Below are positions 17,039 to 25,817 of a stretch of 64,000 nt of DNA, piece by piece. The notes beneath the pieces were generated by a model. That model was not told where the DNA came from, did not search any database, and worked only from the letters and a program-made list of their open reading frames with translations. The stretch comes from Sphingomonas sp. CROZ-RG-20F-R02-07. GTDB lineage: Bacteria; Pseudomonadota; Alphaproteobacteria; Sphingomonadales; Sphingomonadaceae. How positions within the stretch are numbered: the first letter of the stretch is position 1; each line of letters begins with the position of its first letter. The position numbers and the translations under genes are program-made. The DNA is taken from NCBI RefSeq assembly GCF_022662335.1, contig NZ_JAKNQJ010000005.1, forward strand, positions 182,904 through 246,903, written 5' to 3'.

Positions 17039-18505
17039 ATGGATCAGAAACGCGCACCGCTCGTCGAGGCCCTGGCCGCGATCGAACGGGTTACCGTCAC
17101 CGGCTTCGGGGCGCCGGGGCACAATCAGGGTGCCGCCATGCCGACGGGGATGCGCGCGCTGCTCGGCAAGCGCGTGTTCCGGGCGGATGTGCTGACCCCC
17201 AAGGGGCTGGACGACCGCACCGAGGCGAAGCTGGCGGTACAGCGCGCGCACGAACTCGCCGCCGAAGCGTGGAACGCGGATTTCTGCCGCTTCGTGACCG
17301 GCGGATCGACGCAGAGCCTGCACACCGCCATCGCCGCGGTCGCGGGCCCCGGCGACACGATCCTGATCGCCGCCAACGCGCACAAGGCGGAACGCGCCTA
17401 TGCGCTCGCCGCCGGCCTCGACGCGGCGATCGTGCCCGTCGCGATCGATGCGGCCTGGGATATCGAACATGGCGTGACGCCCGACGCGCTGCGCGCCGCA
17501 CTCGCGGCGCACCCGGCGGCCAAGGCGTTCGTCCTGGTGAGCCCCACCTATTTCGGCGTGACCGGCGACGTCGCGGCGCTAGCCGATATCTGCCACGATC
17601 ACGGCATCCCGCTGATCGTCGATGCCGCATGGGGCGGCGCCTTCGCCTTTTGCGAGGGGCTGCCGGACGATCCGCTGACCAAGGGCGCCGACATCGCGGT
17701 GTACAGCGCACACAAGACCATGGGCGCGCTGGCGCAAGGGTCGATCCTGGTGGCCAAGGGCGATCTGGTCGATCGCCAGCGGCTGTGGATGGCGTATGAG
17801 CTGTTCGAGACGACCAGCCCGTCGGTGCCGATCATGGTGACGCTGGACGCCACGCGGCGCGATCATGCGCTCAACGGCGAGCAGCTCTGGACGGCGGTGC
17901 TCGACCTCGCGGCAGGCTTGCGCCGGCAACTCGCCGCGATCGCGCCGCTGCGGGTGTTCGGGCGCGAGGACCTGCCCGCCGATACCGATCTGGATTCGAC
18001 CAAGGTGCTGGTCGACATCTCCGCGCTCGGCGTGTCGGGCTATGCGATCGACGACTGGCTCTATGCGAACCACCGGATCAGCGTGGGGTTATCGGACGCG
18101 CGCCACCTGCTCGTCGTGCTGTCGCTCGGGACGACGCGGTCCGATATTCGCAAGCTGGTGCGCGGGCTTCAGGATCTGGTGACGAAGCTGGCCGTCGATC
18201 CGGCGATGCTGCCGCCCTGTTCCGCTACGCCCGGCATCGGCACGCTGTCGGTCGAGATGGCGATGGGCGGGCAGGAGGCCCTGTCCGGCGTGGCCGAGCT
18301 TATCCGCTACGAGGATGCCACGGGGCGGATCGCCGCCGAGATGATCGCGCCCGCGCCGCCCGGCGTGCCCCGCCTGGTGCCCGGCCAGCGGATCACCGCC
18401 GCGCATGTCGCGTGGCTGGTGGCGAACCGCGATGCGGGCGCGTTCATCATCGATCCGGTCGATCCCACCGAAGCCCGCGTTCGGGTCGTCGTCACCGGGG
18501 GGTGA
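17039..18505 (+). CDS. Orn/Lys/Arg decarboxylase-family PLP enzyme
   Basis: A 488-residue fold-type I PLP enzyme of the Orn/Lys/Arg decarboxylase major domain family: GAPGHNQG near the N-terminus, FVTGGSTQSLHTAI, VSPTYFGVTGD, and the Schiff-base lysine in YSAHKTMGALAQGS. The usual D-E-A-H-G-x-H block is D-A-A-W-G-G-A-F here, so the histidine that stacks on PLP is a tryptophan and the second histidine is absent. It lacks the wing domain of the large inducible decarboxylases and is close in size to arginine/lysine decarboxylases of Gram-positives. The amino acid substrate is unknown. ATG at 17039; monocistronic. Confidence 0.85.
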   Translation: MDQKRAPLVEALAAIERVTVTGFGAPGHNQGAAMPTGMRALLGKRVFRADVLTPKGLDDRTEAKLAVQRAHELAAEAWNADFCRFVTGGSTQSLHTAIAAVAGPGDTILIAANAHKAERAYALAAGLDAAIVPVAIDAAWDIEHGVTPDALRAALAAHPAAKAFVLVSPTYFGVTGDVAALADICHDHGIPLIVDAAWGGAFAFCEGLPDDPLTKGADIAVYSAHKTMGALAQGSILVAKGDLVDRQRLWMAYELFETTSPSVPIMVTLDATRRDHALNGEQLWTAVLDLAAGLRRQLAAIAPLRVFGREDLPADTDLDSTKVLVDISALGVSGYAIDDWLYANHRISVGLSDARHLLVVLSLGTTRSDIRKLVRGLQDLVTKLAVDPAMLPPCSATPGIGTLSVEMAMGGQEALSGVAELIRYEDATGRIAAEMIAPAPPGVPRLVPGQRITAAHVAWLVANRDAGAFIIDPVDPTEARVRVVVTGG

Positions 18506-18527
18506 CGGCCCGTGCTTCCCGCGCGGA

Positions 18528-20144
18528 TCAGGCCATCCGGTTCGTTCCGCGACGCACGGTGGCGCTGTGCCCGATCGAGCCGGCGGGATTGCGCGTCCGG
18601 ATCGTGTCCATCATCACCCAATCGTTGGTCACGCGGTCTGCGGCAACCGTCATCGCCATATAGCCGCGGCGCGACGTGTCGCACCATTTCAGCTCGGGAT
18701 TGGCGCCGACGAGCGCGGCGGCGACGATGCGCGGATCGGTGTGGATCCCGCCTTCATAGCCGGGCGACGTCACGCTCTGCCCGGCGAACTCGACCGCGGC
18801 GGCGTGCCCGTCCTGCGCCAGATCATAGGCCCAGGCGTTGTGGCTGTCGCCCGAGATCACCACCGTGTTGCCGCCCAGCGCCTGCGCCGAACCAAGGAAG
18901 CGTGCGCGGGCCGCGGGATAGCCGCCCCAATTGTCGTAATTGAACGGCAGCCCCGCCTTCGCCGCCGTGATTCCTGCGGTGACATAGTCGCGCGCGCGCG
19001 GGTCGGATCCGCCCAGCCACGTCGCCGCATCCGCCGGCATCAGCGTCTGCCCCATGATCGTGCCGAAGCCGACGATCTGCCACGGCCGGCCGCTCGTCAC
19101 CGAGGCGCGCATGGCGTGCGACAGCCAAACTTCCTGCTGGCTGCCCATCATCGTCATCGCGGGGTCCATCCAGGCGCCGTCGCGGAACGTCTTGAGCGCG
19201 GTCGCCGGGTCCGCGGATTTGAACAGCGCGGCGACATCGGGCTGCTTCGTCCGCGCGAGCAGCCGCGTCTCGGTGCGGAACAGCGTCGCCAGGCCGCCGA
19301 TGTCATAGGCCTTCCACGGCTCGTCCGACACCGGCATCCATTCGCGATAGGCCTGGATGGCGGCGGCGCGGCGCGGGTTCCAATCGCCCTGCGTCTTGGG
19401 ATCGTGGTTTTCCGCACCCCATTCATAGCTGTCGTTCGCGCTTTCGTGATCGTCCCACTGGACGATCATCGGCAGCTTCCGGTGCAGCGCCTGCAGATCG
19501 GGATCGGCGCGGTAGCTCGCATAGCGCAGCCGGTAATCGGCCAGATGCACCGTCTCGGCCGCAGGTGCCGGCACGCGGCCAGGAACGGCATCCTTGGCGA
19601 GCGGATAATGATCGGGGGCATATTCGTAGAAATAGTCGCCGAGGTGGATCGTGCAGTCGAAATCGTCGCGCGCGGCGGCATGGCCATAGGCGTTGAACCA
19701 GCCATAGCCCATGTTCGAGCACGAGAAGATCGCCGCGCGCCACGGCCGCTGCCCGTCGTCGGGCAAGGTGCGCGTCCGGCCGACGGGCGAAAAGGTGCCG
19801 TCGGGCGCGACGAAGCGGAAATGATAAGTCCGCCCAGGCTTTAGGCCATCCACCGTGATCTTGGCGGTGTGGTCGCGCCACGGCCCGGTGATCTGCGCGC
19901 CGCCGGCGACGACATGCGCGAAATCGGGCGTTTCCGCGATCTCGGCGCGCAGTTCGACCGCGCCGCCGTTCGCCGGAACGTAGCGGGTCCACAGCAGCGC
20001 GGAGTCGGGGCCGGGCTCGCCGCTGGCGACTGCATGCGTGAAGCCGTTCAGGCCGCCCACCCCGGTCGCCTGGACGAAGCCGGGGATCATCAACGCACCG
20101 GCGCCCAACACGCCCGTGGCCAGCAGAGAACGGCGATCGATCAT
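18528..20144 (-). CDS. PhoD-family alkaline phosphatase/phosphodiesterase (Tat-exported)
   Basis: A 538-residue PhoD-like metallophosphoesterase. The N-terminus MIDRRSLLATGVLGAGALM is a twin-arginine signal, so the folded, metal-loaded enzyme is exported to the periplasm. A fibronectin-like N-terminal domain (GFTHAVASGEPGPDSALLWTR) precedes the catalytic domain with IHLGDYFYEYAPD, QWDDHESANDSYEWGAEN and VISGDSHNAWAYDL giving the Fe/Ca ligands. It likely releases phosphate from phosphodiesters. A TTCGGCT/AGCCGAA stem-loop lies just upstream of the start (20164-20181). No obvious pho box was identified. Confidence 0.92.
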   Translation of the reverse strand: MIDRRSLLATGVLGAGALMIPGFVQATGVGGLNGFTHAVASGEPGPDSALLWTRYVPANGGAVELRAEIAETPDFAHVVAGGAQITGPWRDHTAKITVDGLKPGRTYHFRFVAPDGTFSPVGRTRTLPDDGQRPWRAAIFSCSNMGYGWFNAYGHAAARDDFDCTIHLGDYFYEYAPDHYPLAKDAVPGRVPAPAAETVHLADYRLRYASYRADPDLQALHRKLPMIVQWDDHESANDSYEWGAENHDPKTQGDWNPRRAAAIQAYREWMPVSDEPWKAYDIGGLATLFRTETRLLARTKQPDVAALFKSADPATALKTFRDGAWMDPAMTMMGSQQEVWLSHAMRASVTSGRPWQIVGFGTIMGQTLMPADAATWLGGSDPRARDYVTAGITAAKAGLPFNYDNWGGYPAARARFLGSAQALGGNTVVISGDSHNAWAYDLAQDGHAAAVEFAGQSVTSPGYEGGIHTDPRIVAAALVGANPELKWCDTSRRGYMAMTVAADRVTNDWVMMDTIRTRNPAGSIGHSATVRRGTNRMA

Positions 20145-20226
20145 GGCACACCCCTTTTCGGGCTTCGGCTTGCCAGCCGAATGTTGTGCAATGATGACAA
20201 GCGGGTGGCCGTGTAGCCGCAGTCGT

Positions 20227-20249
20227 CGCCGCCGCGAACCGCGGCGGCG
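20227..20249 (-). terminator. GC-rich hairpin after the gntR-type gene
   Basis: CGCCGCCGCG at 20227-20236 and CGCGGCGGCG at 20240-20249 form a ten-base-pair stem with a three-base loop, starting two bases after the regulator's stop. No T-run follows, so it may protect mRNA or assist Rho rather than terminate by itself. Confidence 0.5.
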
Positions 20250-20250
20250 C

Positions 20251-20985
20251 TCAGGCGGTGAGCGCAGTCTCCGTGTCGCGTTCGGCCTGTTCGATCAGCG
20301 CGACGGTCGCCTCGCGCGCGGCGGCGGGATCGCCCGCCGCGATCGCATCGAACAGGGCGCGGTGTTCGGGCATCGGATCGCGCGGCGAGCGTTGGCGACG
20401 ATATTTGAAATAGGTCGTCCACCGCACCGCCGCCGCGATGCTGCCCGACAGGCTGACCAGCAGCTCGTTGCCCGTCGCCTCCAGGATGATCGCATGGAAT
20501 AGCTGATCGGCCGCCTGGCCCTCTTCGGTGGTGAGCTTGTAGGCGTCCATCGTCTCCAGCGCATGGCCCATGCGCGAGAGCTGGTGCGACGTCCGGCCCA
20601 CCGCCGCCAGTTCGGCCGCCGCCGGCTCGACGATCATCCGAAGCTGGAACAGGCTGCGCACGAAGCCGAGCGAGGGTTCGCCCTCGAACATCCAGGCGAG
20701 CAGATCGGGGTCGAGCAGGTTCCACTGGCTGCGTTCGCGCACCCGCGTGCCCGATTTGGGCCGGCTGTGAAGCAGCCCCTTGGCCGAGAGCATGCGCAGC
20801 GCCTCGCGCACCACGCTGCGGGATACGCCCAGTTTTTCCGCCAGTTCGATCTCGCCCATCAGCAGCGCGCCCGGAGCGTGCACGCCGGTAACGATCGCCA
20901 CGCCGAGTTCCTTCGAAATGGTGACATGGGCGGGTTCGCGTCGCGCGACTTTTACCAGGCGGCCTCTCCTTGGATCGTACCGCAT
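20251..20985 (-). CDS. FadR-subfamily GntR transcriptional regulator
   Basis: A 244-residue regulator with an N-terminal winged helix (IELAEKLGVSRSVVREALRMLSAKGLL, recognition helix within it) and a C-terminal all-helical FCD effector domain (about residues 95-235) with a metal-ligand pattern in LRMIVEPAAAELA, DQLFHAIILEATGN and PEHRALFDAI. FCD-type GntR proteins usually sense sugar acids or other carboxylates. It is transcribed away from the GH51-GH35 glycosidase genes and near the pentonate pathway genes, so I infer it controls this locus with a sugar acid as inducer. ATG at 20985 (MRYDPRRG) is the first sensible start; an upstream extension is not family-like. Confidence 0.88.
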   Translation of the reverse strand: MRYDPRRGRLVKVARREPAHVTISKELGVAIVTGVHAPGALLMGEIELAEKLGVSRSVVREALRMLSAKGLLHSRPKSGTRVRERSQWNLLDPDLLAWMFEGEPSLGFVRSLFQLRMIVEPAAAELAAVGRTSHQLSRMGHALETMDAYKLTTEEGQAADQLFHAIILEATGNELLVSLSGSIAAAVRWTTYFKYRRQRSPRDPMPEHRALFDAIAAGDPAAAREATVALIEQAERDTETALTA

Positions 20986-21045
20986 GCTCTGAACCAAGCC
21001 GCGGGACGAGGCAAGGGCGGGCTTGCGGGCGGCGACGAAAAGCGC

Positions 21046-21082
21046 TTGCAATCCCCGCGAATGCCAGAATAAAGTCAGACAA
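21046..21082 (+). promoter_or_regulatory. Predicted promoter of the GH51-GH35 operon with overlapping GntR-type operator
   Basis: TTGCAA (21046-21051), a 17-base spacer and ATAAAG (21069-21074) form a plausible promoter for the plus strand. AAGTCAGACAA at 21072-21082 is a GTC-n-GAC palindrome overlapping the -10 and likely start point, where a repressor would block transcription. Similar palindromes are at 27840-27850 and 29418-29428. The remaining part of the 310-base gap (20986-21295), including a leader of about 215 bases, shows no gene. Confidence 0.5.
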
Positions 21083-21295
21083 GAGGAAGGGGGGAACCCA
21101 ATATTCGACGACAGCGCCGTCGATCGTCCGTCGCGTCGTGCCCGCTGGCGACCCCGGCCATGCGCCGCACCCACGCCTGCGCTTCGTCGATCTGCCGACC
21201 TTTCTCCCCGATCGCCTTGACCCCCGATCGCCCTGACCCCGATCGCCCTGACCAGCGCCTCCCCCGCTTTGACGGCATTTTGCCCGGAGACCGAC

Positions 21296-22864
21296 ATGAT
21301 CCGCAACATGATGACCACGCTGGCGCTGCTGCTGGCCCTTCCCGCCGCCGCGCAGACGGGCGCCCCGGCCCCGACGACCGGCGAGGCGCCCGATCAGGTG
21401 ACGGTGCATGGCGACCAGCCGGCGGCGAAGTTCAACCGGCGGCTGTTCGGCCAGTTCGCCGAGCATCTCGGCCACGGCATCTACACCGGCATCTGGGTCG
21501 GCAAGGGCAGCCCCATTCCCAATGTCGACGGCTATCGCCGCGACGTGCTGGATGCGCTGAAGGCGCTGCGCGTCCCCGTGATCCGCTGGCCCGGCGGCTG
21601 CTTCGCCGACGAATATCACTGGCGTGAAGGCATCGGCCCGCAGGCCGGGCGCAAGGTGAAGATCAACACCAACTGGGGCGGCGTCACCGAAGACAACCGG
21701 TTCGGCACCAACGAATTCATGGATTATTCGGAGATGGTGGGCGCCGACGCCTATGTCTCGGGCAATGTCGGCAACGCGCCACCGTTCGAGATGGCCGAGT
21801 GGATGGAATATATGACGTCCCCCAGCGGATCGTCGCTCGCCAAGGAGCGCGCCGCCAACGGCCGCAAGGAGCCCTGGAAGGTCGCGATGTTCGGCATCGG
21901 CAACGAGCTGTGGGGCTGCGGCGGCAACATGCGCCCCGAATATGCCGCCGACGTGACGCGGCGCTACAGCACCTTTCTGAAGCCGGGCGGCGGCCAGCGG
22001 GTGATGAAGATCGCCAGCGGCCCCAATGTGGACGACACCAACTGGACCGAGGTGATGATGCGCGAGGCCGGCGGCGCGTTCGACGGGATCGGCATGCATT
22101 ACTACACGATCCCGTTCGACTGGTCGCACAAGGGCGCGGCCACCGGCTTCGACGAGGACGGCTGGGCACGCACGCTGGCCAAGACCGAGCGGATCGACGC
22201 CCTGATCGCCGGCCATGCCGCGATCATGGACAAATATGATCCCGCCAAGCGCACCGCGCTCCTCGTCGACGAATGGGGCACCTGGTACGATGTCGAGCCG
22301 GGCACCAATCCCGGCTTCCTCTACCAGCAGAATTCGCTGCGCGACGCGCTCGTCGCCAGCCTCAATTTCGATATCTTTGCGCGCCACACCGATCGCCTGC
22401 GCGGCGCCAACATCGCGCAGATGGTCAACGTGCTCCAGTCGATCCTGCTGACCGACGGGAACCGGATGGTGAAGACGCCAACCTATTGGGCGTTCGACAT
22501 GTACAAGGATTATCAGGACGCGGTGGTGCTGCCGGTCGACGTGCAGTCGCGCTGGTACAACAAGAACGAGTGGACGCTGAAGGCGGTGAGCGCGAGCGCG
22601 GTGCGCGGCGCCGACGGCACCGTCCATATCGGGCTGACGAACGTCGATCCGAACCGCGCGGAAACGGTGACCGTCCGGCTGGCCGGGGTGACGGGCGCGG
22701 GCGTTACGGCGCGCATCCTGACTGCCGCGACGATGGATGCGCACAATACGTTCGAGGCGCCCGATGCGGTGCGGCCCGCCGCCTTTACCGGCGCGCAGCT
22801 TTCGGGCGGCACGCTGCAGGTGACGCTGCCGGCCAAGTCGATCGTGATGCTCGATATCCGTTGA
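21296..22864 (+). CDS. GH51 alpha-N-arabinofuranosidase
   Basis: A 522-residue exported glycoside hydrolase of family 51, which removes terminal L-arabinofuranosyl units from arabinan, arabinoxylan or arabinogalactan. The signal peptide covers about residues 1-20 (cleavage near LPAAAQ). VIRWPGGCFADEYHW is the family barrel signature, the acid/base is Glu204 in FGIGNELWGCGG and the nucleophile Glu326 in LLVDEWGTWY. The C-terminal part is the GH51 beta domain. ATG at 21296 follows CGGAGACCGAC; an ATG at 21269 would place charged residues before the signal peptide. Followed by GH35 50 bases later in one operon. Confidence 0.95.
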   Translation: MIRNMMTTLALLLALPAAAQTGAPAPTTGEAPDQVTVHGDQPAAKFNRRLFGQFAEHLGHGIYTGIWVGKGSPIPNVDGYRRDVLDALKALRVPVIRWPGGCFADEYHWREGIGPQAGRKVKINTNWGGVTEDNRFGTNEFMDYSEMVGADAYVSGNVGNAPPFEMAEWMEYMTSPSGSSLAKERAANGRKEPWKVAMFGIGNELWGCGGNMRPEYAADVTRRYSTFLKPGGGQRVMKIASGPNVDDTNWTEVMMREAGGAFDGIGMHYYTIPFDWSHKGAATGFDEDGWARTLAKTERIDALIAGHAAIMDKYDPAKRTALLVDEWGTWYDVEPGTNPGFLYQQNSLRDALVASLNFDIFARHTDRLRGANIAQMVNVLQSILLTDGNRMVKTPTYWAFDMYKDYQDAVVLPVDVQSRWYNKNEWTLKAVSASAVRGADGTVHIGLTNVDPNRAETVTVRLAGVTGAGVTARILTAATMDAHNTFEAPDAVRPAAFTGAQLSGGTLQVTLPAKSIVMLDIR

Positions 22865-22913
22865 GACCGGATGCGGGCGGCGTGCCTGCATCGTTTTTGA
22901 GAAAGAGGGCTCT

Positions 22914-25766
22914 ATGCCGATGAACGCGATCCGACGCCGGGCGATGCGGCTTCTTGCCACCTGCGCCTCGCTGGCGTTGCCGATCGGGGTGGTGGCGGCC
23001 CAGTCCGCACCCGCGCCTGCATCGGCGCCCGCGCCATCCAGCCGCGTCACGTTCGACCGGCACAGCTTCCGGGTCGACGGCAATCGCGTCTATCTCTGGT
23101 CCGGCGAATTTCACCCCTATCGCCTGCCGAGCCCCGCATTGTGGCGCGACATCTTCGAGAAGATGAAGGCGGGCGGCTTCAACACCGTCTCGATCTATTT
23201 TTCCTGGGGCTATCACTCGGCGGCGCCGGGCCGTTACGATTTCACCGGCATCCGCGACATGGACCGGCTGCTCGATGCGGCGCGCGACGCCGGGCTCTAC
23301 GTCATCGCCCGGCCCGGCCCCTATATCAACGCCGAAGTGGACAGCGGCGGCTTTCCCCTGTGGCTGTCGACGCGTCCGGTGCGCAACCGCAGCACCGATC
23401 CGGCCTATCTCGCGCTCGCCGACGAATGGCTGGGCCGGATCGACCGCATCATCGCGCGCCACCAGATCGACGGCGGCCACGGCACGGTGATCGCCTATCA
23501 GGTCGAGAACGAGTTCTACGACGGCTCGGACGCGGGCCGCGCCTATATGGCGCATCTGGAGGAGAAGGCGCGCGCGGACGGCATCACCGTGCCGCTGGTC
23601 GGCAACCACAACGGCACCTTCGTCTCCGGAGTGGGGGCGGTCCAGGTCAGCGGCTGGGATCATTATCCGCAAGGCTTCGACTGTTCGTCGCCCAACCGCT
23701 GGAAACCGGCGCCCGACATGGCCGACGAACATGGCGTGGACCAGCCGATCTTCGCCGCCGAATATCAGGGCGGCGCCTTCGACCCCTGGGGCGGCCCGGG
23801 CTATGCCAAATGCGCCGAACTCATCAACGACCGGTTCGCCGACGTCTTCTACAAGAGCAACGTCGCGGCGGGCGCCACCGCGCAGAATTTCTACATGGTC
23901 TATGGCGGCACGTCCTGGGGATGGCAGGCGATCCCGCAAAACTACACCTCCTACGACTATGGCGCCGCCATCACCGAGGCGCGCCGGTTCGATCCGAAAT
24001 ATCATGCGATGAAGCGGATCGGCTATATGCTGGCCGCGCTGCCGCCGCTGCTGGCGGCGGACGCGGCGAAGCCGGCGCGGCTCGACGATCCCGCGGCGAT
24101 CGACATCGCGCGCACCGATCCGGCATCGGGCACGCAGTTCCACCTGATCCGCCACGGCGATTCCACCGCGCAGGCGATCACCGCGACGCATCTCGCGCTG
24201 GAAACGCGCGATGGCCGCTATCCGGTGGTGCCGCAACAGCCGGGCACCGCGCTGACGCTCGACGGGCGTTCGGCGAAGCTCCTCGTGGCGGGCGCGGATC
24301 TGGGCGCGGCGCGGCTCGTCTATTCCACCTCGGAGGTGATGACGCAGGCGACGATCGGTGGCCGCGACGTGGTCGTGCTTCACGGCGCGCGGGGCACCGC
24401 GGGCGAGACGGTGCTGCGCTTCGGTCGGCCGCCCGTCGCCAGGACGCTCGCCGGATCGGTAGAGGCGCGCTGGGAGAACGGCCGCGATCTGCGGCTGAAC
24501 TACAACCATCAGGGGCTGGCGCGGGTGCTGGTGACGGGCGGCGCGCGTCCGCTGCTGCTGCTGCTCGCCGACGATCAGGCGACCGAGCATCTGTGGCGGC
24601 AGGAGACGGCGGCCGGTCCCGTGCTGCTGCTCGGCTCGGACCTGTTGCGCAAGGCCGAACTCACGCGCGGCACGCTGGCGCTGCACGGCGATGCGGGCGC
24701 GGATCCGGCGATCGAGATCTTCGCGGCCAGCGCGACCGCGGTGACGTGGAACGGCAAGCGGCTGGCGACGACACCGACGCCCTCCGACGGCCTCGCCGCA
24801 ACGCTGCCGACGCCGCAACCCGTGGTGCTGCCCGCGCTCGACCATTGGACGCGCCGCGCCGAAGCCCCGGAAATCCAGCCGGGCTTCGCCGACGGCACTT
24901 GGCGGGCAGCGAACCTGACGGCGAGCGCCAGCATCACCAAGCCGGGCTCGCTGCCCGTGCTGTTCGCGGACGATTACGGCTTCCACACCGGCAACACCTG
25001 GTATCGCGGCCATTTCCGCAGCAACGGGGCGGCCGACGCGCCGACCGGGCTGCGCCTCAAGGTGCAGAGCGGCGGCGACGGCGGTGCCTATACCGCTTGG
25101 CTGAACGGGCATCTGCTCGGCAGCGTGTCGGGCAACGAGGTGGCGAGCTTCGGCTTTCCTGCCGATGCGCTGCGGCGCGGCGACAATGTCGTATCGGTGC
25201 TCACGGTGAACATGGGCCACGAAGAGGATTATAATTCGAAGGGCGAGAACCGCACCGCGCGCGGGATCGTCGCCGCTGTGCCGATCGGCGCACCGGCCGA
25301 TGCGATCGCGTGGCGTATCCAGGGCCGCCGCGGCGGCGAGGGCGCGACCGATCCGGTGCGCGGGCCCTATAACGAAGGCGGTCTGTACGGCGAGCGCGAG
25401 GGCTGGCATCTCGAGCGCGGCGGCGGTGCGGCGTGGAAGCCCGCGACGCTGCCGGCCGTCGATGCCGCCGCCGGCGTCACCTGGTATCGCACCGAAGTGG
25501 CGCTCGATCTGCCGCGCGATGCGGATCATTCGTTGGGGCTGGTCATCACCGATCCGCCGGGCCGGCATTACCGCGCGACGTTGTTCGTGAACGGGTGGCA
25601 GTTCGGCAATTACGTGTCGGATCTGGGCCCGCAGCACAGCTTCCCGATCCCGAACGGCGTGCTCGATCCGAACGGCCGCAACACGATCGCGATCGCGGTA
25701 TGGAAGCTGGACGGTTCGGCCGGCGGATTGGGCGATGTGTCGCTCACCCGATACCGGGATCGCTGA
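22914..25766 (+). CDS. GH35 beta-galactosidase, large exported form
   Basis: A 950-residue family 35 beta-galactosidase. A signal peptide (about residues 1-30, ending VVAAQ) targets the periplasm. The TIM barrel shows RVYLWSGEFHPYRLP, VIARPGPYINAEVDSGGFP, the acid/base Glu200 in AYQVENEFYD and the nucleophile Glu283 in IFAAEYQGG. The C-terminal half holds the Ig-like and jelly-roll domains of large fungal-type GH35 enzymes (NTWYRGHF, VTWYRTEVAL). With the GH51 enzyme it would strip galactose and arabinose from pectic side chains or arabinogalactan. GAGG precedes the ATG. The stop codon lies in the loop of a 15-base-pair palindrome. Confidence 0.94.
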   Translation: MPMNAIRRRAMRLLATCASLALPIGVVAAQSAPAPASAPAPSSRVTFDRHSFRVDGNRVYLWSGEFHPYRLPSPALWRDIFEKMKAGGFNTVSIYFSWGYHSAAPGRYDFTGIRDMDRLLDAARDAGLYVIARPGPYINAEVDSGGFPLWLSTRPVRNRSTDPAYLALADEWLGRIDRIIARHQIDGGHGTVIAYQVENEFYDGSDAGRAYMAHLEEKARADGITVPLVGNHNGTFVSGVGAVQVSGWDHYPQGFDCSSPNRWKPAPDMADEHGVDQPIFAAEYQGGAFDPWGGPGYAKCAELINDRFADVFYKSNVAAGATAQNFYMVYGGTSWGWQAIPQNYTSYDYGAAITEARRFDPKYHAMKRIGYMLAALPPLLAADAAKPARLDDPAAIDIARTDPASGTQFHLIRHGDSTAQAITATHLALETRDGRYPVVPQQPGTALTLDGRSAKLLVAGADLGAARLVYSTSEVMTQATIGGRDVVVLHGARGTAGETVLRFGRPPVARTLAGSVEARWENGRDLRLNYNHQGLARVLVTGGARPLLLLLADDQATEHLWRQETAAGPVLLLGSDLLRKAELTRGTLALHGDAGADPAIEIFAASATAVTWNGKRLATTPTPSDGLAATLPTPQPVVLPALDHWTRRAEAPEIQPGFADGTWRAANLTASASITKPGSLPVLFADDYGFHTGNTWYRGHFRSNGAADAPTGLRLKVQSGGDGGAYTAWLNGHLLGSVSGNEVASFGFPADALRRGDNVVSVLTVNMGHEEDYNSKGENRTARGIVAAVPIGAPADAIAWRIQGRRGGEGATDPVRGPYNEGGLYGEREGWHLERGGGAAWKPATLPAVDAAAGVTWYRTEVALDLPRDADHSLGLVITDPPGRHYRATLFVNGWQFGNYVSDLGPQHSFPIPNGVLDPNGRNTIAIAVWKLDGSAGGLGDVSLTRYRDR

Positions 25767-25781
25767 CGATCCCGGTATCGG
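25748..25781. terminator. Perfect 15-bp palindrome spanning the GH35 stop codon (convergent terminator)
   Basis: CCGATACCGGGATCG at 25748-25762 and its exact reverse complement at 25767-25781 enclose the loop CTGA, which contains the TGA stop (25764-25766). A second self-complementary block, GGCCGGCC at 25780-25787 and 25795-25802, follows. The site separates the convergent GH35 and Gfo/Idh genes and probably serves both, although it lacks a T-tract. Confidence 0.6.
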
Positions 25782-25817
25782 CCGGCCGGGGATTGGCCGG
25801 CCGGCCGCCGCCGGATA

